Origin: Deinandra increscens subsp. villosa
Lineage: Eukaryota > Streptophyta > Magnoliopsida > Asterales > Asteraceae
Reading direction: 5' to 3'
Assembly (NCBI GenBank): GCA_039602395.1
Contig: JBCNJP010000027.1
Coordinates: 112,756,354 to 112,820,353, forward strand
Length of the DNA stretch: 64,000 nt
The position numbers and the translations under genes were made by a program. The notes under the pieces are model-generated. The model saw nothing but the letters and a program-made list of their open reading frames with translations. It was not told the origin of the DNA and made no database searches. Below, in pieces: positions 34,187 through 44,777 of the stretch (its first letter is position 1; each line of letters opens with the position of its first letter).

Positions 34187-36778
34187 GTAACAACTAATTA
34201 GCTTCCTTAAAATTGTATCAACAGTGGGTTGAAACTCTCAAATTTCTATTCTTTATTGACGCTTTTAAGTAGACTTTTGGAATAAACGGCGCTACACCGA
34301 CTAATTTTAGTATCTTTTTAATGTTATCGGGGCCATTAAAAACTTTTGTACCTTTAGTTTACAGAACAACCACTGTATAAACACTAGAAAATGACTATAA
34401 CATTGAAATAAAAAGTTATTTTGTAACATGGATCAACGCCACTAGCATGCATATCTTCCATCTAACTCGCCACATAGATCGTACCGGAAAAAAGAAGGCT
34501 GCAGAGAAATTCCATGCCATGATTTATTGATTGATATGATTAGTTCTCATAATATGCCCCTCTACGAAGGCATAACTTATTGTTGCTTGCAGCTTCTAGC
34601 AGATGTCAAGCTTGATGGCGATGGTGGCAGTGCAGTCTCAGATGGGAGCCATATGAGCAAAAGTATTCTAGGTGATTTCAATTGGAAATTCATTTTGAGT
34701 TTTGAGGTCACTTACTGATTTAAAACCTCAAATTCATGGTGTTAAGAGGTTTTTTGTTTTGATAAATCTTGACAAACTAATTGTTTGTTGTATGTAATGC
34801 TACAAGTAGGAAATGTTTTTGAATTTCGAAAGTCATATGCTGACCTCAAAAGTCAAACAAAATGCTATGATATACTGGGTTCCAATTTTTTTGATTTTTA
34901 CTCAATTTGTGTGAAAATTATTAAATTACCTTGGATTTGAAAAATCATATGTTAAACCTGATGGACTGATTTCCAAACTTTCTTATTTTATAAATTAATA
35001 AAAGTTTTAATTTAACAATTTTCACTACTCGACATATTAAACGTTTCAAAGTAGTATATTTTGTCAATACCAATCTTTTGTAGGTATTTTCATTTGTGCT
35101 TGGTGATGGTGATCCAGATGAAGGTACTGAAGAACAGAGGTGGAATAATGTTAATAACCGAGCACTAATTTAGTGGCCTATTACTTCTGATGTTATTCTT
35201 TTGTGTACTTCTATATTATAATGACATATTTATGTGTTTTATGTTGCTTATTTAATTATATTTGTACTCATGTCTTATTGTTACTGCAGATCTATCAAAT
35301 GATGGTGTTCTAGCAGGTGATGAACTACCTCATACCTTGATTTACTATACGACTTTGCTGGAAAAAATGTAAGAGTTCTTTTTCGATTTTAGATATTCAA
35401 GTTAGCTTAACATTAATACCAAATAATGATTTGAGCCCTATCTGTATGTATCTTTTATTTATGAATATTTGTTTCTGTTTCCGAGTACCTTGATTAATAT
35501 TATGTCTATGAGTATGTGTGCAGCTTTTAAAATACTACCATGTGCACAAAATAATTATTAGGCTGCACATCAAATATCAAATGTGTTTAATTTTAGTAGT
35601 TCTTTTGATTACTCTTTTCTTCTGTTTTAGTTAAAATTATTGACAACTGCATGATGCTCCATGGCAAGGTTCAAAGGAAAACAGATTGTGATCTTATCAC
35701 AGGTAAGCATGCTTGAATCTTGATGTTTGAATCAAATAGATTAAAGTAAAGTGGTAAACTATCTAACTAAGAAATAGAAATTGGTAAAACAAGTCAAATG
35801 GGTAGAATGTCATGAAATGTATTATAATGTCTCAAATATTTATGTTATGCCTTTATATAGAAACTTGGATGATCTTTTTGTAGTATTATAGTTTTGTAAT
35901 CATGTTTAGTAGACTATTTATTTGTATATTTCAAAAAGTTAATAAAACTGTTTTTATGGGTTTGGCCAGCCTGTTATAGCGGCACCTAGAATTACATGCA
36001 TTGACATGTATTTAACTTAAGTCTAAAAAAATACAGGGCCCTATTCCAAACATGACTGATTACATTTTCAATTTCCATTTGACATGCAAATTACTAATAA
36101 AGAACTTCTACTGCAGATGATGGCGGTGACAGATATATTCTTTCACTGTTGCAGATCTGGCTGGCATGGGAGGAAGAGCGCCCGTCCTAGAACGGATTTG
36201 ATGCTTTTTACTTAGTCGTAGGCCACCCATTACATCTTCTCACAATGACAACCACCTCCCAAAATATCAAAACAAATAGAAGACTAAAAAAATCGTTGGT
36301 GGGCGGAATTGTGGAAATGAAGAATGTAAGGTAAATTTAATAGAAAATAAACTATTTATGTGTTAAATATGTTAACATTTTAGAAATTAACTCTATTTTT
36401 CTCATGTGGTTGGCAGTGAATGCGCAGCCTGCATGTTTAAAAGTATTAAAAAAATGAATTTTGGTACTTTGGAATAGCAAGAATGCAACTACATCAATAG
36501 ATTCAGTACTTTGAGTTAGAAAGAATACCCACTTTTGCCACTGCATCTTTTGTTACTAAAACAATATATATGTAGTTTTAGTACTTTGGGTTAGGAAAGA
36601 TGCTGGACATATGACCCACTTTTGCTACCGTATCACTTTTCTTCACCCACTTTTACTTCTGCAGCACTTTTGTTGCTAAAACTAATATAGCAAACTTATG
36701 TAATGCCATTTCATAAATTTATCTGCCTACTACTATATACTTTCGTCTTTCTCCATATACATTCTGTTATGCTCTCAT
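34187..36778. other. Unidentified exon-like blocks in AT-rich DNA
   Basis: Blocks that read as short open segments next to AG/GT signals: 34590-34680 (LLADVKLDGDGGSAVSDG), 35082-35150 (FSFVLGDGDPDEGTEE), 35635-35702 (IIDNCMMLHGKVQRKTD) and 36118-36190. Acidic Gly/Asp-rich text recurs, but no family is recognisable and no continuous frame exists. Confidence 0.3.
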
Positions 36779-37039
36779 TTAGTAGTCACCCCCGCAGCAA
36801 CGCGCGGGGGTGGTCATCCATCTTGTTAATTATATTAAAAGGGGTTAATATGTAAATACTCATTAAGGGTATAATAGTCATTTAATAAGTTTTTTTAGAT
36901 GAATTGAGTAAATATGTAATATATTTCGTTTAGGAAGAGGATATATGTAATTAAGGTTTAAGCTTGGGTATATATGTAATAAAATGACTTAGTAAGGGTA
37001 TATATGTAAAAACCCCTAAAAAATATATAGGTGGTTAGA
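36779..37039 (-). mobile_element. Possible short Helitron (H4)
   Basis: On the minus strand it would begin TCTAACCACCTATATATT, like the start of H2, and end with a strong hairpin (CCCCCGCAGCAACGCGCGGGGG, positions 36789-36810) and CTAA. The flanking bases are not the expected A and T, so the boundaries are uncertain. Confidence 0.35.
36930..37015. repeat. Inverted copy of the 25275-25370 repeat
   Basis: GGGTATATATGTAATA...CTTAGTAAGGGTATATATGTAA is the reverse complement, with moderate divergence, of 25280-25370. The two copies face each other across 11.6 kb containing Helitrons H1 and H2 and the eL8 fragment. Confidence 0.75.
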
Positions 37040-38230
37040 ACAACCCACTTACTTCATATTAAGTTAAAAAAAAAAAAAAAAAAAAAAAACATTATCTTAA
37101 AAAAAAGGTTCAAAATATTACCCAACCCGAGTTAACCCATGTGTATACCTTTTTATTGTTTCTATGTTTCTATAGTATGAAATGAAGTTGAATCACATTA
37201 TCCTGGGATACTTTTTTATTGTTTTCATAGTATGCGATGAAGTTGAATATGATGTTCCAAGGTTAGATACACGATATTTAAAAGTTTGATTACTTGCTTT
37301 TTTATTCTAATATTCAAATGAATAATTTAAGATCATTATTCTAATATGGAAAGTATGTGTAAATAATACACGCATGAACATAGTTTTTCTAAAAGATTTT
37401 TAATTTTGACTGGTGGATATTAGAATATTAGATATAATAGAGTATATACATAATAAAAGAATGTTGACATATACACCCATGATTACAAACAAGTATTGAT
37501 AAAATCAATGTTAACACTTAAGCGCAAAGATTTTTATTTTTGACCTGTGTTCGTTGTATTTATTTGAATTCTATAACGTTAACACGTACAATGAAATATC
37601 TATCATGAGAGTATTGATAAAGTAACAAAGAACAAGCATTGCGTTACTTGTTGCCACCGATGAACGCGCATGTACCGCATTATAAATTGTCATCTGGACG
37701 CATCATGTTAATAGAAACAAAGATCATGATGTAAATTGTTACGTGATAGGCTTTTATAATTGTAATGTGTTAGGTGATAGGCTTTTTATAAAAAGAAAAG
37801 AAATAAAAAAACTCTTTCTTCTTTTGATATTTTCAACTTGGAATTATTCTGCTGATCGATCTTAAATAATACTTAATAATAATTTCAAATTTGTACGTAA
37901 TGATAAAAAAAAAAAATAAGGATGGTGTTTGTTAATCAAAACTGAGCACAAAAACAAAACTGAGCACATATCGTTACGATCTACTCTGATTTTTCTTTAA
38001 TTCTAAATTAATTAATAGAACCAGAAAGAAAGAAACATAACTAACAACGTACGTTAAAGAAATAGTACTACTGCTAGCTAGCTACTTGATCAATGATCAT
38101 CATATATATAATTAAAAAGAAAACAAGTTGGCCGGTGATCTGATGGAGCAAGTGCACTACTCACTCTGTTGGTCCTAATTAATAAAAATCATCAAAGAAA
38201 AGAATAAAGTAATTAGCATGCATGCAAGTT
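37040..38230. other. AT-rich spacer
   Basis: Contains a run of 24 A (about 37067-37090) and no coding signal. 38080-38190 may be the 3' flank of the small ORF further right. Confidence 0.4.
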
Positions 38231-38382
<152 letters not shown>

Positions 38383-38423
38383 ATCGAAGTAGAAGAGTAC
38401 GTACGTTAAAATATATATATATA

Positions 38424-38726
38424 TTAATTGGTGCTGCTGCTTTGCTTCTTGTAGGCCTCGGAGAGTAGGTCGGTCTGTTTCTCAACGACCGAGAAAAGTT
38501 TGATACCAAGCTCGGCCTTAGTTTTATGATACGCCACAAGACGACGTTCGAGATCCACGAGCTCCGCTTCCGGAGCAAACATGATATATGATCTCAGCCG
38601 GCTGTGGCCTTTGCAAGTTTCGTCGAGAGTATCATCGTCCAATCCAAAATCTATATTCGGATATTTCAAAGCAAATTTACTCTTTCTTTTTTTCACATCC
38701 GACGACTTCTTCTGCTGTTTCTTCAT
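38424..38726 (-). CDS. Small Lys-rich protein of unknown function, 100 aa
   Basis: An intact 100-codon frame, with an A-rich start context on the minus strand (AATTAAAATGAAG). The N-terminus is strongly basic (MKKQQKKSSDVKKRKSK), like a nuclear localisation signal. The middle is acidic (FGLDDDTLDE) and the C-terminal half is a predicted amphipathic helix (ELVDLERRLVAYHKTKAEL) that could form a coiled coil. There is no signal peptide, membrane segment or retroelement motif. A TATA-like (AT)7 tract lies about 35-48 bp upstream of the ATG, unusually close for a promoter, so an upstream exon is possible. I do not recognise the family. It is the best candidate in the window for a host gene not derived from a transposon; the microsatellites would lie in its 3' UTR. 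Confidence 0.5.
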   Translation of the reverse strand: MKKQQKKSSDVKKRKSKFALKYPNIDFGLDDDTLDETCKGHSRLRSYIMFAPEAELVDLERRLVAYHKTKAELGIKLFSVVEKQTDLLSEAYKKQSSSTN

Positions 38727-39005
38727 TTTAATTCATTCACAACCGACCGCCATCCTCCATATATATATATATACATAATAACTTCATTGCAGTATTGATT
38801 AAGGATTCCTTGATTGATAATATTCTTGCCAAAAACAAAGAAATATTAGAAAAAATTACTCCAATCATGTATAATATTGCAAGTTTTAAGAGGATTTACA
38901 TACTAATTATATAATCAATTAACATACGACCTACGTCATTACTTGCAACAAATATACACAACAAAATTAATTAATGATAATCGATCGATCGAGATATATG
39001 TACTA
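38727..39005. other. AT-rich spacer upstream of the small ORF
   Basis: Contains an (AT)7 tract and TCGATCGATCGA near 38980. No other feature seen. Confidence 0.4.
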
Positions 39006-39374
39006 CTAGGTTAGTAACCCGTAAACTATATGGGTTGAATTTAGGTTCATAAAATGAGATAAATGGAAGAAAAAAAAAGATAGAAAGATTTCAAAAATAT
39101 GAGTGATATAATTTTTTTTTAATTAATTTTAGCTTTGTTAAACCTTGATTGAATTCGTTCAAATTTAATAGTCATTTAAATATGAATTTCGTTTATCATG
39201 TAATATATTCAATAATCACACTAATCATCTCTCACCGATCTAATTTTTATTTTCGATGTTGTAGTTTAGGTTAAAATTTATATATTGATTTAATATAGTG
39301 TTGACATATAGACTTGATGATGTGGAGACCCTAAAAAAAGACCATGTGGTAACCACTTTATTGCTTTAGTAGGA
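39006..39374 (-). mobile_element. H3: short non-autonomous Helitron
   Basis: On the minus strand it begins TCCTACTAAAGCAATAAAGT, nearly the same as H1, and ends with the hairpin at about 39014-39036 and CTAG, flanked by A and T. Length is 369 bp, without coding capacity. Confidence 0.75.
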
Positions 39375-39743
39375 TTAAAGATTTCCTTTCTATGTTATTT
39401 TGTTTTGGTTCTATATTTTAAAATAGGGAAAATAGCCCGCTTGACCCGAAAACGACTGTGCTTTTTAGTCCCACGACCGTTTCCAACCTGACAATTACTA
39501 GGGTCGTCCCCGAACCTCTGACGACGTTGTCACGGTCGTGACGCCCCGCTATTATAATATTATTTTTTAAAAATGTCCACCGGCGTTGACCAGGGCTGTG
39601 AGGGTCGTTGACCTCACGGTTGTCGTCGACCTTAATAACGGTCGTTGACCATAAAAACGACCCGCTGAATTTATTTATTTTTTATTATTTTTATTTATTT
39701 TCTTTTTATTTCTACTCACCTTTTAAATACTCCATCTCCTCAC
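39375..39743. other. Spacer with GTCGTTGACC-type words
   Basis: 39430-39670 is GC-richer and contains several related words (GTCGTTGACC twice, GTCGTCGACC, GGCGTTGACC). No reading frame or terminal repeat identified. Confidence 0.4.
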
Positions 39744-40079
39744 AGCATTCACAGCCCATTCCCTATCCTTATCCCTATAATTTATATATTTATCATTATT
39801 TTTTCTCTCTCTTCCACTCACAACCACAATTAAAAAATACTTTTTATACCTTTATCATTACCTTTTCTCTTTCTTCAAACCTTAAATTTTAAAGATTTAC
39901 CAGATTTTTCCTCATTTTTCCTCATTTTCCTCATTTTTCCTTATTTTTCCTCAGATATAAGGATCCCCATATTTTTCCTTAAATATTTCTCTCTCCTCTA
40001 CTCACAACCACTCAAAACTACGCCTTAAATTTTAAGCTTTACCCTCACAACCATTATAGGGAATGGGCTGTGAATGCTC
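39744..40079. mobile_element. Harbinger-like MITE
   Basis: Terminal inverted repeats AGCATTCACAGCCCATTCCC (39744) and GGGAATGGGCTGTGAATGCT (ending 40078). GAGCATTCACAG with a 3-bp TAA flank on the right is typical of PIF/Harbinger MITEs; the left flank does not show TTA/TAA, so one end has mutated. The interior is TTTTTCCTCA-rich and non-coding. Confidence 0.65.
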
Positions 40080-40082
40080 TAA

Positions 40083-40440
40083 CAATTCTAGCTAGAGGAA
40101 ATTGGAATTTCACAACATTGTTGTATGAGTTGATGGCAAATGGCAAGAAAGAAATAACGTATCCAAGTATGTACCTTTTAGTTGTGTTCGACGTGTCATT
40201 AGTGTATACTCGAATATAACTCTTTTTTATCTGAAAAATGTCATATGTACTCGTTTTAATTTCGTCAACATTTCTCGATTGTCTTATAAGTCGTTAACAT
40301 ATTGTTTTCATGTTGATATTTTTGATGATAGTGATATTTTAATATATTTTAAAGTTGTTGCTAGTAATAAAAGAGAACCTATCTATTTGTATGTTGTTGA
40401 TAGCTCAAGTCTAGATTTGAGTCAGCCTAAATCTGTCTCT
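40083..40440 (+). pseudogene. Possible Ty1/copia pre-integrase scrap
   Basis: Broken open text such as SNITLFYLKNVICT, FVNISRLSYKS and PIYLYVVDSSSLD is arranged like the protease-to-integrase linker of Ty1/copia polyproteins. Every strand of evidence is weak and no catalytic motif is present. Confidence 0.35.
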
Positions 40441-40670
40441 TCTCATGGACCAAATCCAAAAATTAAAAAAAAAAAACTTTTCCTGACTTAAATTTTCCTA
40501 CCAATGATTACCTTTATGATAACATTCCTACTAATCATTACTCATTTGAGAACATTCCTACGAAACACTTTTAATGAAAATTATGATTTTGATACAAAAA
40601 CTCCTAACTTTTTCAAAAATCACGAATTTGTTGATTTCAAACGTGTTCTTGATACTTTCAACAACAGTCA

Positions 40671-41830
40671 CACTAGGACAAAAATGAACATCGGTCACAC
40701 CAAAAAATGGTGACCATAAGTACTTAGTCACAAATTTTTTTCGTCCAAAGTGTGGCCAAAGGTCTTGCCACTGTATGCTACATACGGCTACATTTAAATT
40801 CAGTGACCGTAGAATATGAAAAAATGTGAACGTAGAATAAAAGTGTGACTATTGAGTAGTGATTTTTGTTGCTGTAATAAATAATTTTATCTAATACAGT
40901 GAAGATAAACCCTTTTTAGTCACACATTTTTTAATTTTAATAATAGTATGTCGCCAAATGGTTACATGATTTTTGTTTTCACTGTGACGTTTTGCAAATA
41001 ATATGTCACGTAACAAATGTTTAGTGTGACTATTGTTCATCTTTATAGATATACAATTTTTAATGTCTGACTGTTTCATGAATGTTGATGTTATGTAGAC
41101 ATACAAAAAGTTTTAAGTGTGACTATTTCATATGTTTTAGACACACAAAATTTGCTTAGAGTGACTATTGCTTATAATATTGTCACGATTAAATTTTTAA
41201 CATTATAATTATTTAACATTTAGTCACATATGTTACATGAATTCATGACCATAAAACACTTATAGTCACACTTTAATCTTTTATGTGACTGTTTATGCAT
41301 TTTAGACACAATTAATTAAGTAAACTGTAACTATATGTAGTTAATAAACACAAAATTTTTAATATAAAGTGACCATTATATATCTTTTAATGACATTAAA
41401 CAAATTAAAATGTTATGAAAAACGTATTATAATAACATGATTTAATTTAAGTGTGACCTTTGTTAACTTTTAGTCACATTATTTAATCTAGGTTATTACA
41501 TTTGCACTTTAGTCACATATGTTACATAAATACATGACTGTAAAACACTTGTAGTCACAGTTTTATTTTCTATGTGACTGTTTATGTATTTTAGTAAAAA
41601 ACAATTAAGTAAACTGTGACTATATGTAGTTAATAAAAACACAAAATGACCATTATATAATTTTTAGTGACATAAACAAATTAGAATGTGAGGAGAAACA
41701 TATTATTATCACATGAATTATTTTAAGTGTCATTTTTGTTTAACCTTTAGTCACTTTATTTAATTTAGGTTATTACAGTTGTCATTTTGTCACATATGCG
41801 AAATTAATACCATAAACAAACAATTTGAAA
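40671..41830. repeat. Tandem array with GTCACA/TGTGAC words, about 289-bp period
   Basis: TAGTCACATATGTTACAT at 41221 recurs at 41510 (289 bp later), and a diverged start recurs at 41787. The intervening sequence, including GTGACTGTTTATG and ACTATATGTAGTTAATAAA, is repeated in the same order. The flank from 40671 holds many more isolated GTGACTATT and AGTCACA words in both orientations. It looks like a diverged satellite or subterminal repeats of a DNA transposon. Confidence 0.75.
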
Positions 41831-41899
41831 TGATGAAAAGATAAAAATAGTAAAATCAAATAAAATCGCTACACATATATATATAATATCTCATGAGTA

Positions 41900-43259
41900 A
41901 TAACTGTTAGGTATTCGACAGTGGTATACGAGTGCCTGATGACGTTAAAAAAACTTTTAGGTTCGATTAAAACATTACCGACCGATTTTAGTAAATTAAT
42001 AGTTAAAACGGATTAACCAGTAATCCGTTACGCAGAAGAATAAATAATTGTACTAATTTAAACGCGTAAACCGTTGGTGTAGAAATCGTGTCAACAGGAT
42101 CACGGTCACCATAATCATGCAAACACCATTTCGCGTTAAACCGTTTAAAGTGAAAAACAATAACGATTACATAATCGAAATTAAACATCTAAACTAATAA
42201 CGGAGTTTAGATATACCTTCACGGTGAACTAACAAACATTAGAGACACCGGGGGACAACGTGATGAGGCTAGGGTTTCAAAGAAAACCGATCCGACAGTT
42301 CGGAAGAAATCGTTTCACAATCGCAAAAGCCGTTTCAAAACGATTTGTCGCATTTCGTAACGATTCGATTTATGGTGGCGACTAGCGAGCACCCACGAAA
42401 TGAGACGGTGACGGTAGCTAGTGTTAATCGCAGAAATGAACCGATGACAACGATGAAAGCTTGCACCCGTTGTGTCGTAACAACGACGATGAAGCAAGGT
42501 GGTAATGGCGTTGCGGTGAAATGGACAAAACTAGGTCGCGACGACGACCAAGAATGGTGGCGGCGGCGGCTCCAAGGAGGAGGGACGGTGGCGGTTGCCG
42601 CTCCCAAAGGGTGGCGACCGTGGTGATGCTCTCGAATGAGGAACTCCAACGTGGGACGATTCCTAATGGTTTCTCGAAGATCGCCGGCGGCTAAGGTTCC
42701 CAAAGGGAAGGGGCGACGATGTATGTGGTGGCGTGGGAGAGGGAGACGAGACAGAGAGAGAGAGAGATAGAGAGAGAGACAGAGAGAGTTCGTGAGAGGG
42801 AGGGGGTGCAAGTGAGGATTAGGGTTTCGCTAATCCTTACTTGCTTATTTAGGCCCTCGATATGTACCAAACAAGTCCTTCTTAAATTCTCCTAGTGAAC
42901 GCAAACCACCAACATTTACGATTAAATCAATAAAGCGAACTTATTAATATATAACCGTAGATCGGAGAACCTATAAACAGAAAAAATCTTTTATTCGTTT
43001 TATCAAAATTCACCGCAAACATTAATCGATAAATCGAAAACGTTCTTCTCCGCATATTATCGTAAGGATAATTATCGGTAATTAAATACATGTTTATTAA
43101 TCATGAATAAACATTATTTAATTACGTATTTCCGTGATTTACCGGTTAACTAATTAAGCGGATTTATATCTCGTTGTCCTTAGTGTAACTCTTTACGGGT
43201 CATAACCGGGTCGGGTTCTTGATGTTGGCGGGTCTGGACATCCAATATCCAACAATAAC
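41900..43259 (-). mobile_element. Solo LTR (1350 bp) with ATAAC target duplication
   Basis: The LTR runs 41905-43254: TGTTAGGTATT at the left, AATATCCAACA at the right (inverted TGTT.GG/A.AT ends). It is flanked on both sides by the identical 5-mer ATAAC (41900-41904 and 43255-43259). No internal domain is present, so it arose by recombination between two LTRs. The probable sense is minus: a CT-rich leader-like stretch (42815-42720) lies downstream of the AT-rich first part in that direction. Short open frames on either strand inside it are not supported as genes. Confidence 0.9.
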
Positions 43260-43860
43260 ATATGCATCATAATCTAAATCTTTATAGACTTTAATCTTCT
43301 TAGTAATGGTCTTGGTATGCTGCAGCTTCAAGCCATCTCTCGTTACATAATTTTTTTTTTGGCCGCTTGAGGTTTTGATCTTCATCATATAGCAATAACA
43401 TTTAAACGGAAAAAAACAAATAATAATTTAAAACTAATTTAATTTCAACAATAATGTAATATACTAGGGAAAGTAATGTCGTTCTTTCCCACCGAAATTA
43501 CCTAATGTCATGGCATCCGTACTTAGATCAAGCTTTAACTCTCCATCAGTGATCTATTTTTCAAGTTCCATCTATACATAAAAATATGTCATATATATTA
43601 ACTCAACTTATATATGTTAAGTACTACAATAGAATAACAAAGAAGAAAGTGTTACAGAACTCACTAGTTTTCTGCAATGAAGGCAACTTATCCCCACTTA
43701 AAGTGTGGTCACAGCTGTACTAAAACATGTAAAATTTTGATAGTTCTTACCCTTCATACTCTGAAGGAAACTGATCCCAACTTGAAGGGATTATATTAGC
43801 AAAGGAAGACTGGCTTAGCTTTAAGGATCAGAAAATAAGTCCAAGAAGCTAATATCAATA
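43260..43860 (-). pseudogene. Unidentified exon-like blocks interrupted by the solo LTR
   Basis: Minus-strand blocks between splice-like signals read SSFANIIPSSWDQFPSEYEG (before GTAAGA at about 43752), CDHTLSGDKLPSLQKT (about 43724-43673), ITDGELKLDLST...GNFGG (about 43556-43490, with an upstream in-frame TAG) and NYVTRDGLKLQHTKTITKK (43388-43260). The order suggests a decayed spliced gene, but I do not know the family. The block at 43260 runs directly into the LTR. Confidence 0.35.
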
Positions 43861-44235
43861 TTTACAGAAAAATTAGTCTCTAACATCATCATGTCTTTGA
43901 TCTTTCAATACTAACCATTATGTATCTCTATAGATAAGCAAATAAAACTCACCTTCACCACGTCTGATAAAAGAGCAGGTCAAAAAGAGCATTAGGTTCT
44001 TAAACCAAAGAAAATATTTTAGCAAAAAAGAGTTAAACTAACCCATTACAGCTTTAAGAAGAAACAACTATGATATCGACCATAACAAACATGAAAGCTA
44101 CTAAATAAGATAAACTAACATAAAAATGTTTAACAAATATGAGAGTTACCATGTGAAACTGAAAGAAAGTTGTAGCACGGACATACCACAAAGAAAACCT
44201 GCATATCAAAACAACACATAAGAATATGTTATATG

Positions 44236-44777
44236 GGGAAAAGATCTATAGAAAACCAACAATTATCCAGAAAACCAAAAAACCAACATTTTTTTTCTCT
44301 ATAACTTCTTTATATATTAATAATTTTTAAAAAGAATTTCACCAAAAAGTCTATAATTTTATTAGCTTTATTTATGGGAAAAAACATTTTAAAAAATAAA
44401 AAGTTTAGAATTTTTTTATTAGTGCATCATGCAATAGTACTAATAGTATTGCATAATGCATTATAATTAAAACTACTTAAAAAGAAGAAATTTAACTTAA
44501 ATATGTACGTGGTTTATGCGAATAATGTAAAAAACAAAGAATTGACATTCATAAACCAAATTTTATATTATTGTTGCATAGTACATTATTAATTTCAAGC
44601 TAAAATTCGAATTTTATTTTATTTTTTAAAAAAACTCAAAAATGTTTTTAAAGTTTTTTCTTTTTTCAGTATTCTTAAAATCATGAAAGAAACATATAAA
44701 AAAAGTTAAAAAAAATAAATTTTTTTCTTGGTTTTTTGGTTTTTTGCAAAATATTGGTTTTCTATAGGAACCAACCC
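44236..44777. mobile_element. Mutator-type MITE (542 bp) with 10-bp target duplication
   Basis: The ends are inverted repeats of roughly 50 bp sharing TCTATAGAAAACCAA and AAAACCAAAAAACCAA, with GGG at each terminus. Identical ATGTTATATG flanks occur at 44226-44235 and 44778-44787. A 9-11-bp duplication with long terminal repeats is characteristic of Mutator-like elements. It has no transposase. Confidence 0.88.

Noticed and set aside
25275..37015. One giant terminal-inverted-repeat transposon
   Set aside because: The inverted repeats are only about 90 bp, diverged, and lack a matching target duplication; two copies of a short element explain them equally well.
40671..40861. Small CACTA transposon (CACTA...TAGTG)
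   Set aside because: Terminal pentamers are present, but the inverted similarity is short and the 3-bp flanks (TCA and ATT) do not match.
42335..42811. 158-aa minus-strand and 93-aa plus-strand ORFs near 42.5 kb
   Set aside because: They lie wholly within the solo LTR defined by the ATAAC duplication and have no recognisable domain.
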